Shown here: piece by piece, positions 8,350-17,323 of the stretch
Numbering within the stretch: position 1 is the first letter of the stretch
Layout: each line of letters opens with the position of its first letter
Assembly: GCF_900102085.1 (NCBI RefSeq)
Contig: NZ_FMVM01000002.1
Location: 372,001 to 436,000, forward strand
Direction: 5' to 3'
Origin: Paenibacillus polysaccharolyticus
GTDB lineage: Bacteria > Bacillota > Bacilli > Paenibacillales > Paenibacillaceae
Length of the DNA stretch: 64,000 nt
Made by a program: the position numbers and the translations under genes
Notes under the pieces: model-generated
The model's input: only the letters and a program-made list of their open reading frames with translations
The model's database searches: none
What the model was told of the DNA's origin: nothing

Positions 8350-10885
8350 GAAGAAGTGGACGTTGATGGATAGAATGATCCTTCGAACGACAGGTTTTCC
8401 TTTTGACATGGTGGAGAGATTAAATTCTCAAAAAGTAGTCGTTTCACTAGAGCGTTGGGAAGATATTCAACAGCGTAAAGAAGAGTTGGCCAAACAGTAT
8501 CTTCAAACCATTTACGATCTGATGATGAGTTGGGAATGGAGTCAGACGGAAAACGAGCAACACCACCACCAAGTGAACAAGGTTAGAAAGTACTTTTTTA
8601 AAAGAACCCCTGTTCCCGGCGAAATGGTGCGTTGGTGGTTATCCAGAAACTACCCGAAAAAATGGAGGGAAATCCCTGTTTTGTGGAATGCTCTTTTTGA
8701 AGAGGAATCACGAGTTGAGTTAGAGGCAAAGGAGAAATTTGAACAAGAGTTCAGCAAAATAAGAGCAGGTCTTAAGGAAATTGCAGAAGATTCCCGTTTT
8801 CAGGAAGCAGTATATTTTAGCAGTCCGTCTGCTTATGAAGCATTGGAGAGGCACGCCAAGTTATGGCAACATTCTGGTAGGGAAGGCCCCTCTTTGAATA
8901 AAGAGGTTCGCAAAAATGAATCTTTAATCTTTGGTTATTTGCAGCGTTTTTGTACGAAAAACGATACAACCAGTTTTTTTGGGCCGATTAACTACGGGCG
9001 ATTTGAACAAAAGAATGCTCGTTCGTTAGAAATACAGCATACAGAGGGAAGAACATTACAGAGAAAAGCAGCTACTTTTAGTCAATGGTGCATACGTGCA
9101 ATGGCTTCAAAAATCAGTAGTGATCCTGCTGTTCTGAGACATATTGCTCCTAGTAAAAATCCGTTAGTTACCATGGTAGACAACAGACTAAAGTATCACT
9201 TCACGGACAAAACAAGGGTTCTTCCAGAAGTCTATCTCTCTCTATTAGAACGAATCGACGGTCAAACGCAACCACATGAGTTAGCCCGCTTAATAGATGA
9301 GCCCATTGAAAAAATAGATTACATGCTTGCACAACTCAAAAAAATTGGAGCGATTCGGCATGAGGTTGAGCTTTGTGCCACAAGGGTCCCATTACTAGAG
9401 GATTTAAAACGAATTGTAGAGCAACTACCTCCGGATGCTCGAAATCGTTGGGCTTCGTTAGTGGAAGAAGCTGTAACACTGAGAGATCAATTCGAAGCTT
9501 CGGCATGGCCTGAAAAAGCCCGTATTTTTGAAGCAACGGAAACGTGGTTTGGTTCGTGGCATGAAGATGAAGTTCGCCGTAAAGCGGGTACGCTCTATGG
9601 TGATCGGTTGATTCTTACCGAAGATTGTGTTGGCAGTGTAACCCATTTACAGATCGGCGGAGAGCTCTATGAACGGCTATATAATCAAAGCGTTCTCGTA
9701 TTGGAATTTTTAAAAATCCCTGCAGCCTTGCGCTGGTTAGATTATCAGGAAGCCGCTCTTCTTGTTTATGAAAAATTAAGAGGGGAGAGGGACTCCATAT
9801 CTTATACCGAGATCATTCAGAGTCTGGATAACCCTGGCTTAACTTTTGTTTCATCAAGAGTGAATGAATTTGAAAAAAAAGCAAGTTCAGTACTCCAGGA
9901 GACGACCGAGGGGTATGTGCTTGATGCGCATCAAGTAGAGCAGTTCATTCGAGAATATGAAGAAATCATAAATCAGGTGTATTCACATGCACCATTTAGT
10001 TTTCCTAGCCCGGATCTCATGATTGCTGCCCATTCAGTAAGGGATCTTGAAGAGGGAGCCTACCAAATTGTATTAGGAGAAATACATGATGACTGGAGTA
10101 CGATTTATGATGGTGTGTTCGGCTTCTTTCATCCCGAAAATGAGAAAGTGAAAAAAGAGATGCAGGATTTTATATCTGCTTTGCCTGTATCATCTCAAAT
10201 GTCTAGTGTTGTTTCTAACCGGCGCCATAAACATGTCACCCCGGAGTTACCTGGTTGGACCATTGAACTCGCATCGAAATCCACCAAAAGCAGGGAACAG
10301 ATTATTCCTATTGGCGAAGTGAATGTTGTCAAACATGGAGAACATCTAACTCTTGAATATCAAGGCAAGGAAATCATCCTTTATCCCGGGGATGTCAGAA
10401 CCATAGCTCATGGAGCGTTCTCTTTACCCCGGATCATTTCAATAAACCTATTGGATTCGCATGATCGAACAATGTTACCTCGAATTTATGTTGGAGAAAT
10501 GGTGTATCAACGAAAAAAATGGAAAATCAATACACGGGATTATCAAAGCCAGACTGTGCCATCTGGATATGAACTTCTAAAAGAAGGTTACAAGTTCAAG
10601 GCTGCTCATCATCTTCCAACGCAGTTCTTTGTAAAGTGGTCGAATACTGAGAAGCCGGTATTTGTCGACATCCGAAATTACTGGGCTTTAGATTGGTTGT
10701 TCCGGATCATGAAAAATACTTCTTCTATTGAAATTACGGAATTTTTGCCTGCAGCAGACCAGCTATTCCTGGAGGGTGGACACGGTAAGCAAACCTGTGA
10801 ATTCAGAATGGGATTTACATACTCCCATCAGCCATTTTCAACAAATTTAGAGGGTGTGTTAGCTAATGAATCTGTTAACAGATAG
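8330..10885 (+). CDS. LanB glutamylation-domain / PEARL-like protein 3
   Basis: An 851-aa paralogue, overlapping the previous gene by 20 bases and the next one by 20 bases, so translation is coupled. Landmarks are RTTGFPFDMVERL near residue 16, YLQRFCTKNDTTSFFGP near 202, SPDLMIAA, LGEIHDD near 583 and LPRIYVGEMVYQRKKW near 716. In the last motif the usual HTPR is MLPR. The N-terminal insertion before the tRNA/glutamate-site motif is long and includes an RKYFFKRTP stretch also seen in weaker form in siblings. There is no elimination domain. AAGGAGG at about 8312 precedes the ATG by 11 bases. The predicted activity is aminoacyl-tRNA-dependent transfer, by family. Confidence 0.86.
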   Translation: MLLSNHEKKWTLMDRMILRTTGFPFDMVERLNSQKVVVSLERWEDIQQRKEELAKQYLQTIYDLMMSWEWSQTENEQHHHQVNKVRKYFFKRTPVPGEMVRWWLSRNYPKKWREIPVLWNALFEEESRVELEAKEKFEQEFSKIRAGLKEIAEDSRFQEAVYFSSPSAYEALERHAKLWQHSGREGPSLNKEVRKNESLIFGYLQRFCTKNDTTSFFGPINYGRFEQKNARSLEIQHTEGRTLQRKAATFSQWCIRAMASKISSDPAVLRHIAPSKNPLVTMVDNRLKYHFTDKTRVLPEVYLSLLERIDGQTQPHELARLIDEPIEKIDYMLAQLKKIGAIRHEVELCATRVPLLEDLKRIVEQLPPDARNRWASLVEEAVTLRDQFEASAWPEKARIFEATETWFGSWHEDEVRRKAGTLYGDRLILTEDCVGSVTHLQIGGELYERLYNQSVLVLEFLKIPAALRWLDYQEAALLVYEKLRGERDSISYTEIIQSLDNPGLTFVSSRVNEFEKKASSVLQETTEGYVLDAHQVEQFIREYEEIINQVYSHAPFSFPSPDLMIAAHSVRDLEEGAYQIVLGEIHDDWSTIYDGVFGFFHPENEKVKKEMQDFISALPVSSQMSSVVSNRRHKHVTPELPGWTIELASKSTKSREQIIPIGEVNVVKHGEHLTLEYQGKEIILYPGDVRTIAHGAFSLPRIISINLLDSHDRTMLPRIYVGEMVYQRKKWKINTRDYQSQTVPSGYELLKEGYKFKAAHHLPTQFFVKWSNTEKPVFVDIRNYWALDWLFRIMKNTSSIEITEFLPAADQLFLEGGHGKQTCEFRMGFTYSHQPFSTNLEGVLANESVNR

Positions 10886-13148
10886 TTCTAAAAATACTTC
10901 GTCGCATGAGCATGATTTTTCCAGTGGTTGGCAGTGGTTTGGGCATTTCGTTTTGAGAAGCACAGGTTTCCCTTTCGAATGGTTAGCTGAGTTAAGAATG
11001 GAGCAAACCTCACTCCTTTTAAACCAGGATTCCAATCAAGAGCGAGCGGAGATTGTCTTTGAAAAAGAATTCGCGGAGAAAAGAACAAAACTAAAATACT
11101 TTTTTGATACGGAAGACTTTCGGCAGGCTATCTTTATATCGAACCCAGATATGTATCAGCATATTGATCGATATATGCAACACTTTTCAGCTTCCCAAAG
11201 ACCTTCAAAGGTAAAACGAATCGAAAAAAAACTATTTTCTTATCTCCAGCGGTTTTGCGCTAAAAATGAATCGGCTAGTTTTTTTGGTCCATTGAATTAT
11301 GGAAAGGTGGATCGTGAAGAGCCTTGCTACTGGAATGGAGAATGGGATCATCGAAGCTATTTACAAGATAGAGAGTCCTTTATATCCTATTGGGCTGTTA
11401 AGGAACTTATTAAAGCTGTGGCGGCTGAAAAGGAACTTAGTGCCTACGTCCCGTTGCATATTTCTGCTCGGACTATTTTAGAGAAAAATGAAATTCAAAT
11501 CTCTTCAGAAAATCGAATCAAACTGCCTGCACAGTTGATGTCTATATTACGCTATATTCAGCAGTATTCACCATGTCTTGCGGAAGTCATGGAGGTACAT
11601 TCGCATCTTGCACCAGCACAAATTAAAAAATGGATAGATCAACTCATCTCCAAAGGAATTTTACGAAAGGAATGGGTGATCCCATCCACATTGGTTCATC
11701 CCATTTCTATGTTTTTGAAACAGCTTCGAGCTCTGCCAGATAACGAAGTGAAAGAAAAATGGTGCAGTGAATTACAGGAACTATGTGGAATAGCAGAGCA
11801 ATTGGCCGAACAACCCATAACGTCCAAGATAGAATGGGTTCACAAACTCGAAGAGAAATTTGAGCAACTAACGGGTAAGCCAAGCAGACGTGGCAAAGCT
11901 TCTTTATATGCAGACCGGTTTGTTTATTACGAAGATGCTCACGGACATATTAAGCATTTTACTTTGGGAAATCCCTTTATTAAAGATTTGGAGTCCAAGA
12001 TGTCAGGGGTTCTGAATCTGAGCGCAGCATACGGGGAAGAAGTGTGGAACCACTACCAGCAGCTTGGGAAAAATGTGTTCGAAAGAATGGAAACGGTAGA
12101 TCGTGAAGGCGTTCCTTTTTCTAAATTTATAGAGCAATTAAGAGAGCACTACCCAGATATACCCACTTTGCCGTCATTTTCGCTTACACAGCATCTGAGA
12201 GAAATGCTTGAAGAGAAGGGTTCGGAGTTGCAACAAGTCGAACTATCTTCCAAATCTATGCAGATCAAACGTTCCAATCGTTCATTATACGCTCTACCGG
12301 ATCTATTTCTCCAGGCCAGGAATACAGAAGATTTACAAACCGGCAACGTACAAATCATTCTGGCCAAGCTGCATCATCATTTATTGATGAATAATTGGAT
12401 GACCTATTTTTACAGAGAAAAAGAAAGTCTGGAGACAGAGCTGGTTCAACTATTGGAGCAGATGGATCAGACGGATGGTACTACGCTGGCCGGAATTGAA
12501 GTGATGCGCAGAAATAAAGCCTTTTATGATTATCCATCCAAAGTCATTGAGATCGCGGAGAAGCCTGCGCAGGGAAAGCCATCCATCCACTTGTCCGAAT
12601 TAGTTGTAACAACAAATGATGAAGGACATCTCATTCTTATGAGAAAAGACAGCTTGGAGCAAATAGAGCTTTACATCCCTCTGGCCGATCAAGTATTTTA
12701 CTTGCCTTTTGCAATATTTAGTAAACCTATGCTACTTCATGTTCCTATATCTACTGGAAAACATACACCTAGAATCGTGATTGATGGTGTAGTTTATCAA
12801 CGAGAACGTTGGAGCTTTGAAGCAGAACCCTTGGATCTAACCTTTAAAGGTTTGCATGGCCTTGAATTAATGAAGAAAAGCGAGGAATGGAGAATAAAAG
12901 AAGGCCTTCCTGAAATCATTTATATGAAAGGATCTAACGTTAGGAAACCTTATTTTATTGATTTCAAAAATTACTTTTCTCTTGAACTGATGCAGCAGAT
13001 TTTAATGGACAATGACAATGTGATGATTGAAGAGATGCTTCCGGGCCCGAATCATCTATGGTTGACCTCAAACAAAGGAAGCCATTCTTGTGAGCTCAGA
13101 ATGGGTGTTTACAAAATCGGAACAAAGGAGGAGGAAGACCATGTATAA
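10866..13148 (+). CDS. LanB-like protein 4, short and divergent
   Basis: A 760-aa paralogue and the shortest of the six. It lacks about 80-90 residues that the others carry between the N-terminal GFP motif and the tRNA/glutamate-site motif. RSTGFPFEWLAEL and YLQRFCAKNESASFFGP (near residue 125) are intact, and so is HTPRIVIDGVVYQRERW near 633. However SPD(V/L)M has become LPDLFLQA, and LGE(V/I)H has become LAKLH near 499, so two otherwise invariant motifs are altered. It may be catalytically impaired, a pseudoenzyme partner of a sibling, or specialised. The start at 10866 overlaps the previous gene by 20 bases and has only a weak site (GAGGGTG). Confidence 0.84.
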   Translation: MNLLTDSSKNTSSHEHDFSSGWQWFGHFVLRSTGFPFEWLAELRMEQTSLLLNQDSNQERAEIVFEKEFAEKRTKLKYFFDTEDFRQAIFISNPDMYQHIDRYMQHFSASQRPSKVKRIEKKLFSYLQRFCAKNESASFFGPLNYGKVDREEPCYWNGEWDHRSYLQDRESFISYWAVKELIKAVAAEKELSAYVPLHISARTILEKNEIQISSENRIKLPAQLMSILRYIQQYSPCLAEVMEVHSHLAPAQIKKWIDQLISKGILRKEWVIPSTLVHPISMFLKQLRALPDNEVKEKWCSELQELCGIAEQLAEQPITSKIEWVHKLEEKFEQLTGKPSRRGKASLYADRFVYYEDAHGHIKHFTLGNPFIKDLESKMSGVLNLSAAYGEEVWNHYQQLGKNVFERMETVDREGVPFSKFIEQLREHYPDIPTLPSFSLTQHLREMLEEKGSELQQVELSSKSMQIKRSNRSLYALPDLFLQARNTEDLQTGNVQIILAKLHHHLLMNNWMTYFYREKESLETELVQLLEQMDQTDGTTLAGIEVMRRNKAFYDYPSKVIEIAEKPAQGKPSIHLSELVVTTNDEGHLILMRKDSLEQIELYIPLADQVFYLPFAIFSKPMLLHVPISTGKHTPRIVIDGVVYQRERWSFEAEPLDLTFKGLHGLELMKKSEEWRIKEGLPEIIYMKGSNVRKPYFIDFKNYFSLELMQQILMDNDNVMIEEMLPGPNHLWLTSNKGSHSCELRMGVYKIGTKEEEDHV

Positions 13149-14754
13149 AGATCCTTCTACCCTTGTTACGCATGAAGAAATCAGAGTCTCTATTTCCTTC
13201 GAAGAGAAACTGTTCCATTCATTCTACGGGTTAAAGGAATGCTGGTGGCAACTTCGAGACGTTGTTGAGAACCATCACCCCGAGTTGAAGCGACGATTCT
13301 CAGCTGAGTTACAATTTTTATTCCCAGAAGAATCGTTTAACGAGCGTATAGACCCTTTAGAAGCGCTGGCTGCAGGTTCTTCCGAAAGAAGGTTATCCAA
13401 AGAATCCGAACAGATTTTTCGCGTCGTTTGGGGCATATCCAAGTTAATTCAGTTTGTAAGTTATCACAGTCCTCTACAAATTCGTTTTTATAACCTAGCA
13501 GAGGCGGACCGAGTTAGTCTTCAATTTATCAGTTATCTTTCTTCATTGAAGGGAAACATGAGACTACGAATACATGTTGGCGAGGTTCCAGTAAGCTGGG
13601 ATGAAGAATGCAAACTCTTGCGCTTTGAACTTCTGCGGTTATGGAAGAAGAGCCTATATAAGATTGATGAAATTGAAGCCCCATTTGAACAAGTAACACA
13701 GAGTAGATCTTTATCCTTCGATGAAAAAGTCTCGTTATCCTGGTTTCAGCATCGTGAATCCAGCGACACTTACGATATTGAGGAAACCATTCAGCGGTTG
13801 GTTATGGATGGGAATTATGAAGCTGGTCTGGCACTGATTCAAGAAGGACTGCAACAGATTAGCGATAAGGAACGCCTAGCAACCTTTTGGATGAAAAAGG
13901 GGCTTGTATACGCCTTCATTGGCAACTACAACAGGTCAATAGCTTGTTACAAACATCTATTTTCACTCTCGATGAATGCTCAGAAACGAACTGCAACCTG
14001 CATGTACCTGGCTCTGCTCTCTAGTAAACGACTGGATCAGGAAGACGAAGCACAGTCTTGGATTAATAAAGGGATGCAAGAGGCCGAACAGTTGGAAGGG
14101 AAAGAAGCCGATATTGAAAAGGGCTGGCTATTTAATGTCCGTGCATTGTCTGCTTTCCGGGAAAAGAACTACCGTGAGGCTTTAGAGTACAGTCAATCTG
14201 CTCTGAAACGAATTAAGAATCATCAAGCAGGAGATGCACTTCATTTAAAAATTAATGTTATTTCTAATTTAAGTGTACTTTTTGAAAAAATGGGGTTGAG
14301 CGATAAAGCACTGGCGACTTGGCAAAAATTTGACCAATTTATAACCCGTGGCACAACCGCAGCGTTTAGCAAAACTTATTATTTCCGATTGGGAGCACTC
14401 CTTGTAGTGTCCGGTCAGCAAAAAGAGGGTATTGCACACATCATGCAAGCTTATGAAATTGCAAAAGGGATTGACGACGTGTTCCATGCCGCCTTTATTG
14501 CCCAGGAGCTGGCGATCTATGCCTACAATGACAATAATTTCGATCAAGCTGTCCACTGGCTGGAACAGTCGGCGTCTATGGCAATGGAGTTTGGTGATGA
14601 GGAGATCGCTTCGCTGCAGAGGAGAAGAGTCGAGATATTACAACAACATGATTCCATGATGATAAAACCACAATTGGATCTGGGTTTACCGATTACGAAA
14701 ATCGGTCGTCCCTTTTATCCGATCCATAATCCTAATCCGTTAATCCAACAGTAA
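13141..14754 (+). CDS. TPR protein with remnant STAND/AAA-like N-terminal region
   Basis: A 537-aa protein. The start is ATG 13141, set by AAAGGAGG a few bases upstream; it overlaps the previous stop by 8 bases. Residues about 1-200 contain IRFYNLAEADRVSLQFISYL, which looks like the Walker B region of MalT/AAA_16 ATPases (LDDLHWADexSLxLLxyL), but no Walker A P-loop is visible and the acidic Walker B pair is absent. From about residue 225 the protein is TPR-type repeats. The tail GRPFYPIHNPNPLIQQ matches the tail of the TPR protein at 2-970. It is embedded in the middle of the six LanB-like genes. It is probably a non-catalytic scaffold or regulator of the pathway; exact role unknown. Confidence 0.8.
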   Translation: MYKDPSTLVTHEEIRVSISFEEKLFHSFYGLKECWWQLRDVVENHHPELKRRFSAELQFLFPEESFNERIDPLEALAAGSSERRLSKESEQIFRVVWGISKLIQFVSYHSPLQIRFYNLAEADRVSLQFISYLSSLKGNMRLRIHVGEVPVSWDEECKLLRFELLRLWKKSLYKIDEIEAPFEQVTQSRSLSFDEKVSLSWFQHRESSDTYDIEETIQRLVMDGNYEAGLALIQEGLQQISDKERLATFWMKKGLVYAFIGNYNRSIACYKHLFSLSMNAQKRTATCMYLALLSSKRLDQEDEAQSWINKGMQEAEQLEGKEADIEKGWLFNVRALSAFREKNYREALEYSQSALKRIKNHQAGDALHLKINVISNLSVLFEKMGLSDKALATWQKFDQFITRGTTAAFSKTYYFRLGALLVVSGQQKEGIAHIMQAYEIAKGIDDVFHAAFIAQELAIYAYNDNNFDQAVHWLEQSASMAMEFGDEEIASLQRRRVEILQQHDSMMIKPQLDLGLPITKIGRPFYPIHNPNPLIQQ

Positions 14755-14785
14755 CTAGAATACGATGTTTGGAGGTATGAACAGG

Positions 14786-17323
14786 ATGGATATCAACGAA
14801 AATTTGGACTGGACGTTTGTATCAAAATTGGTTGTCAGAAAAACGGGGTTTCCTTTTGAAATACTAGAGCAGCTCCACTGGAAAGAAACTATGCAGCAGT
14901 TAATCGTTGTCACTTCCTTAGACAAAGATAAAGAATTACTAACGGAACAATTATTACGTGACATCATTCCTCGGTCCGTCAAACTGTATGCCGAACAGAA
15001 CCAAAAATCGATCTTACACCTCCTGTCCCGAATTCGGAAATATCTAGCAAAAAATGTGATACGAAACCGTGAACTGGAGGAAGTGAATCAATTCTTTCCT
15101 TCGGATCACCCTATGCGTAAAGGTTTGCAGAGATGGCATGATGTTGATCTGCTTATCCATGAAACCATAAGACGGGCTGAGGCTAAATTTCTTGAAGAAC
15201 TAAAGATGAATAGGCAACAACTCCAGAAAATATTTCAAGATCCGTATTTAGCAGAAGCCGTATATATATCTAATCCGGATGTTTTCAATATTTCCTATCC
15301 TCGTTTTATGACACATCGGGACTATGAGAGTCGACCTTCGAAAATTAGAACACTGGAAATGCGTTTTTATTCTTATTTGCAACGTTTTTGTTCGAAAAAT
15401 GATACCGCCAGTTTTTTCGGACCAATGAATTATGCAGAGTGGGATATGGAATCGCATGAACCAGTGCATTATGAAGCACACTCGGGCAAATTCGCAGAGC
15501 GCATCATCCATTACTCCTTCTGGATGGTCAGAGAGCTCGCCAAAGGTATGACAGAAGAGCAGGAAATCCAAAAATTTCTGATTCCCAGACTGCACCCGAT
15601 GTGTACACTCCAACAAAATAAACTGTTCTTTTTACACCTGAATAAAGAGGTCTTACTCCCTACAAAGTACGAAAAGATTGTCCAGGAAATATCGAATGAA
15701 GAGCAAAATCTGCATCAATTGTCAGCAAAATTGGGTCTGAGTATTCCTGAACTTACGAGGTACATCAAACAACTGGCCGATAGAAACATCGTTCTTTTTG
15801 AAATTGAGATTCCTTCTACCATTTTTGATCCGTTAAATTACTTGTATTCATGGTTAAAGGATCTTCCGCTAAACAACGGCAGTAAGAGAAAATGGCTCGA
15901 CATATTGGAGCAGTTTATCCATCTGAAAAAAGAAGCATTAGCGAAAGATTTAGATCATCGTCAAGATGTCACCGGTCGTATGGAACAACTTTTTGAAGAA
16001 GTTACTCGTTCCTCGGCACGGCGAAGCCAAGGGCAAATGTATGCGGATCGAACGTTATACTATGAAGAATGTAAGGGAACCATTGATAGGCTGTCGTTTG
16101 GACAGAATTTCTACGATGATTTTATGGAAAGGCTCAAACCGGTTCTTGATTTAAGTGCCGCCTACGGTGATGTAATGAGGGATTATTACCAAACCATTGC
16201 ACAACGTATCTTTGAAAAAATAAAAGACAATCGAACTCACATTCCATATTCAGAATTTATCTATCAATCCCAAGCCTTATTGGCTGAAGCCAAGGTTGAC
16301 CTTTCTTTTCCTGCATTAGACCAATTTCATACGCTGCTTGATGAACTGGTTCAGAATCGGCAGGAAGGTTCAATCGCTCACATCACCTCTGAAGATGTCG
16401 AGCATTTCAAACGCTTCAGGAAATTTGAGGAGTGTCATACTTCTCCAGATGTCATGTTTTCAGCTAAGAATTTAGATGCACTATCCAAAGGAGATTACAA
16501 AATCATTTTGGGTGAGGTCCACCAATTTATTGCGATGTGGGGTTCACAACTTCTCTTTGATTCGAAAAGAGAGCAGGTAAATGAAGAGATTAATCACATG
16601 ATTTCCGATATGCCCATGTACCAAAACCTCTCTGTCATCCTCAATACAAGGAGGCACAAAGGACTTATTCATGAAACTTTTCCGGGCACGATTATCAAAC
16701 TATTTGGTACACCATCCACAAGAGCTCAAGACGTAGTGTCCATTCGTGATCTAGTTGTAACCTATGAAGATCGGGAATTGAAATTAATAGATCAGGATCA
16801 AAGACAGCTCTATTTATACAATAGCGGAGACGAGAACATTCATTTATGGGCTTTTGCTCCCTCACGTGTGAGTTCGCCTGTAGTCCGAATTTCGGAGCAT
16901 ACACCAAGGATTGAAATTAACGGTGTAATCTTTCAGCGCGAGCGTTGGGAACTCGGAGAAGCAACTTTAGAAGGGCTGCGTAACGCCAAGGATGTGTTTG
17001 GCATTTTTGTTGAAATGCAACGTCTTCGTGAACAACACCAACTTCCAAGATATGTATTTTTTAAGGTGGGTTCAGAGAAAAAGCCATTTTTCTTTGATTT
17101 CGAAAATTTCTTTGCAATCGAACTGCTCCATAGTTTACTCCAAAAAAATAAAGGTGTAACTTTCATTGAAATGGAACCCTCGCCCGATCATTTGTGGCTT
17201 AAAGATGAGGAGGGCAAATACTGTTTTGAGATGAGGGGAACTGTTTTTCAAAAAGGAACATCCGTATCCGAACGATTAGGAGGTGAGCGGTATCGTGACT
17301 CCAAAGTGGGAGCACTTTCCTGA
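14786..17323 (+). CDS. LanB glutamylation-domain / PEARL-like protein 5
   Basis: An 845-aa paralogue. Landmarks are RKTGFPFEILEQL, YLQRFCSKNDTASFFGP near residue 196, YYEECKG, SPDVMFSA, LGEVHQF near 574 and HTPRIEINGVIFQRERW near 704. All key family motifs are intact and no elimination domain is present. ATG 14786 is chosen over ATG 14765 because GGAGGT at 14771-14776 is 9 bases upstream of it. The gene follows the TPR gene by 31 bases and overlaps the next LanB-like gene by 29. It is closest in motif detail to protein 1 (both HTPRIEINGV), which hints at a duplication pair. Confidence 0.87.
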   Translation: MDINENLDWTFVSKLVVRKTGFPFEILEQLHWKETMQQLIVVTSLDKDKELLTEQLLRDIIPRSVKLYAEQNQKSILHLLSRIRKYLAKNVIRNRELEEVNQFFPSDHPMRKGLQRWHDVDLLIHETIRRAEAKFLEELKMNRQQLQKIFQDPYLAEAVYISNPDVFNISYPRFMTHRDYESRPSKIRTLEMRFYSYLQRFCSKNDTASFFGPMNYAEWDMESHEPVHYEAHSGKFAERIIHYSFWMVRELAKGMTEEQEIQKFLIPRLHPMCTLQQNKLFFLHLNKEVLLPTKYEKIVQEISNEEQNLHQLSAKLGLSIPELTRYIKQLADRNIVLFEIEIPSTIFDPLNYLYSWLKDLPLNNGSKRKWLDILEQFIHLKKEALAKDLDHRQDVTGRMEQLFEEVTRSSARRSQGQMYADRTLYYEECKGTIDRLSFGQNFYDDFMERLKPVLDLSAAYGDVMRDYYQTIAQRIFEKIKDNRTHIPYSEFIYQSQALLAEAKVDLSFPALDQFHTLLDELVQNRQEGSIAHITSEDVEHFKRFRKFEECHTSPDVMFSAKNLDALSKGDYKIILGEVHQFIAMWGSQLLFDSKREQVNEEINHMISDMPMYQNLSVILNTRRHKGLIHETFPGTIIKLFGTPSTRAQDVVSIRDLVVTYEDRELKLIDQDQRQLYLYNSGDENIHLWAFAPSRVSSPVVRISEHTPRIEINGVIFQRERWELGEATLEGLRNAKDVFGIFVEMQRLREQHQLPRYVFFKVGSEKKPFFFDFENFFAIELLHSLLQKNKGVTFIEMEPSPDHLWLKDEEGKYCFEMRGTVFQKGTSVSERLGGERYRDSKVGALS

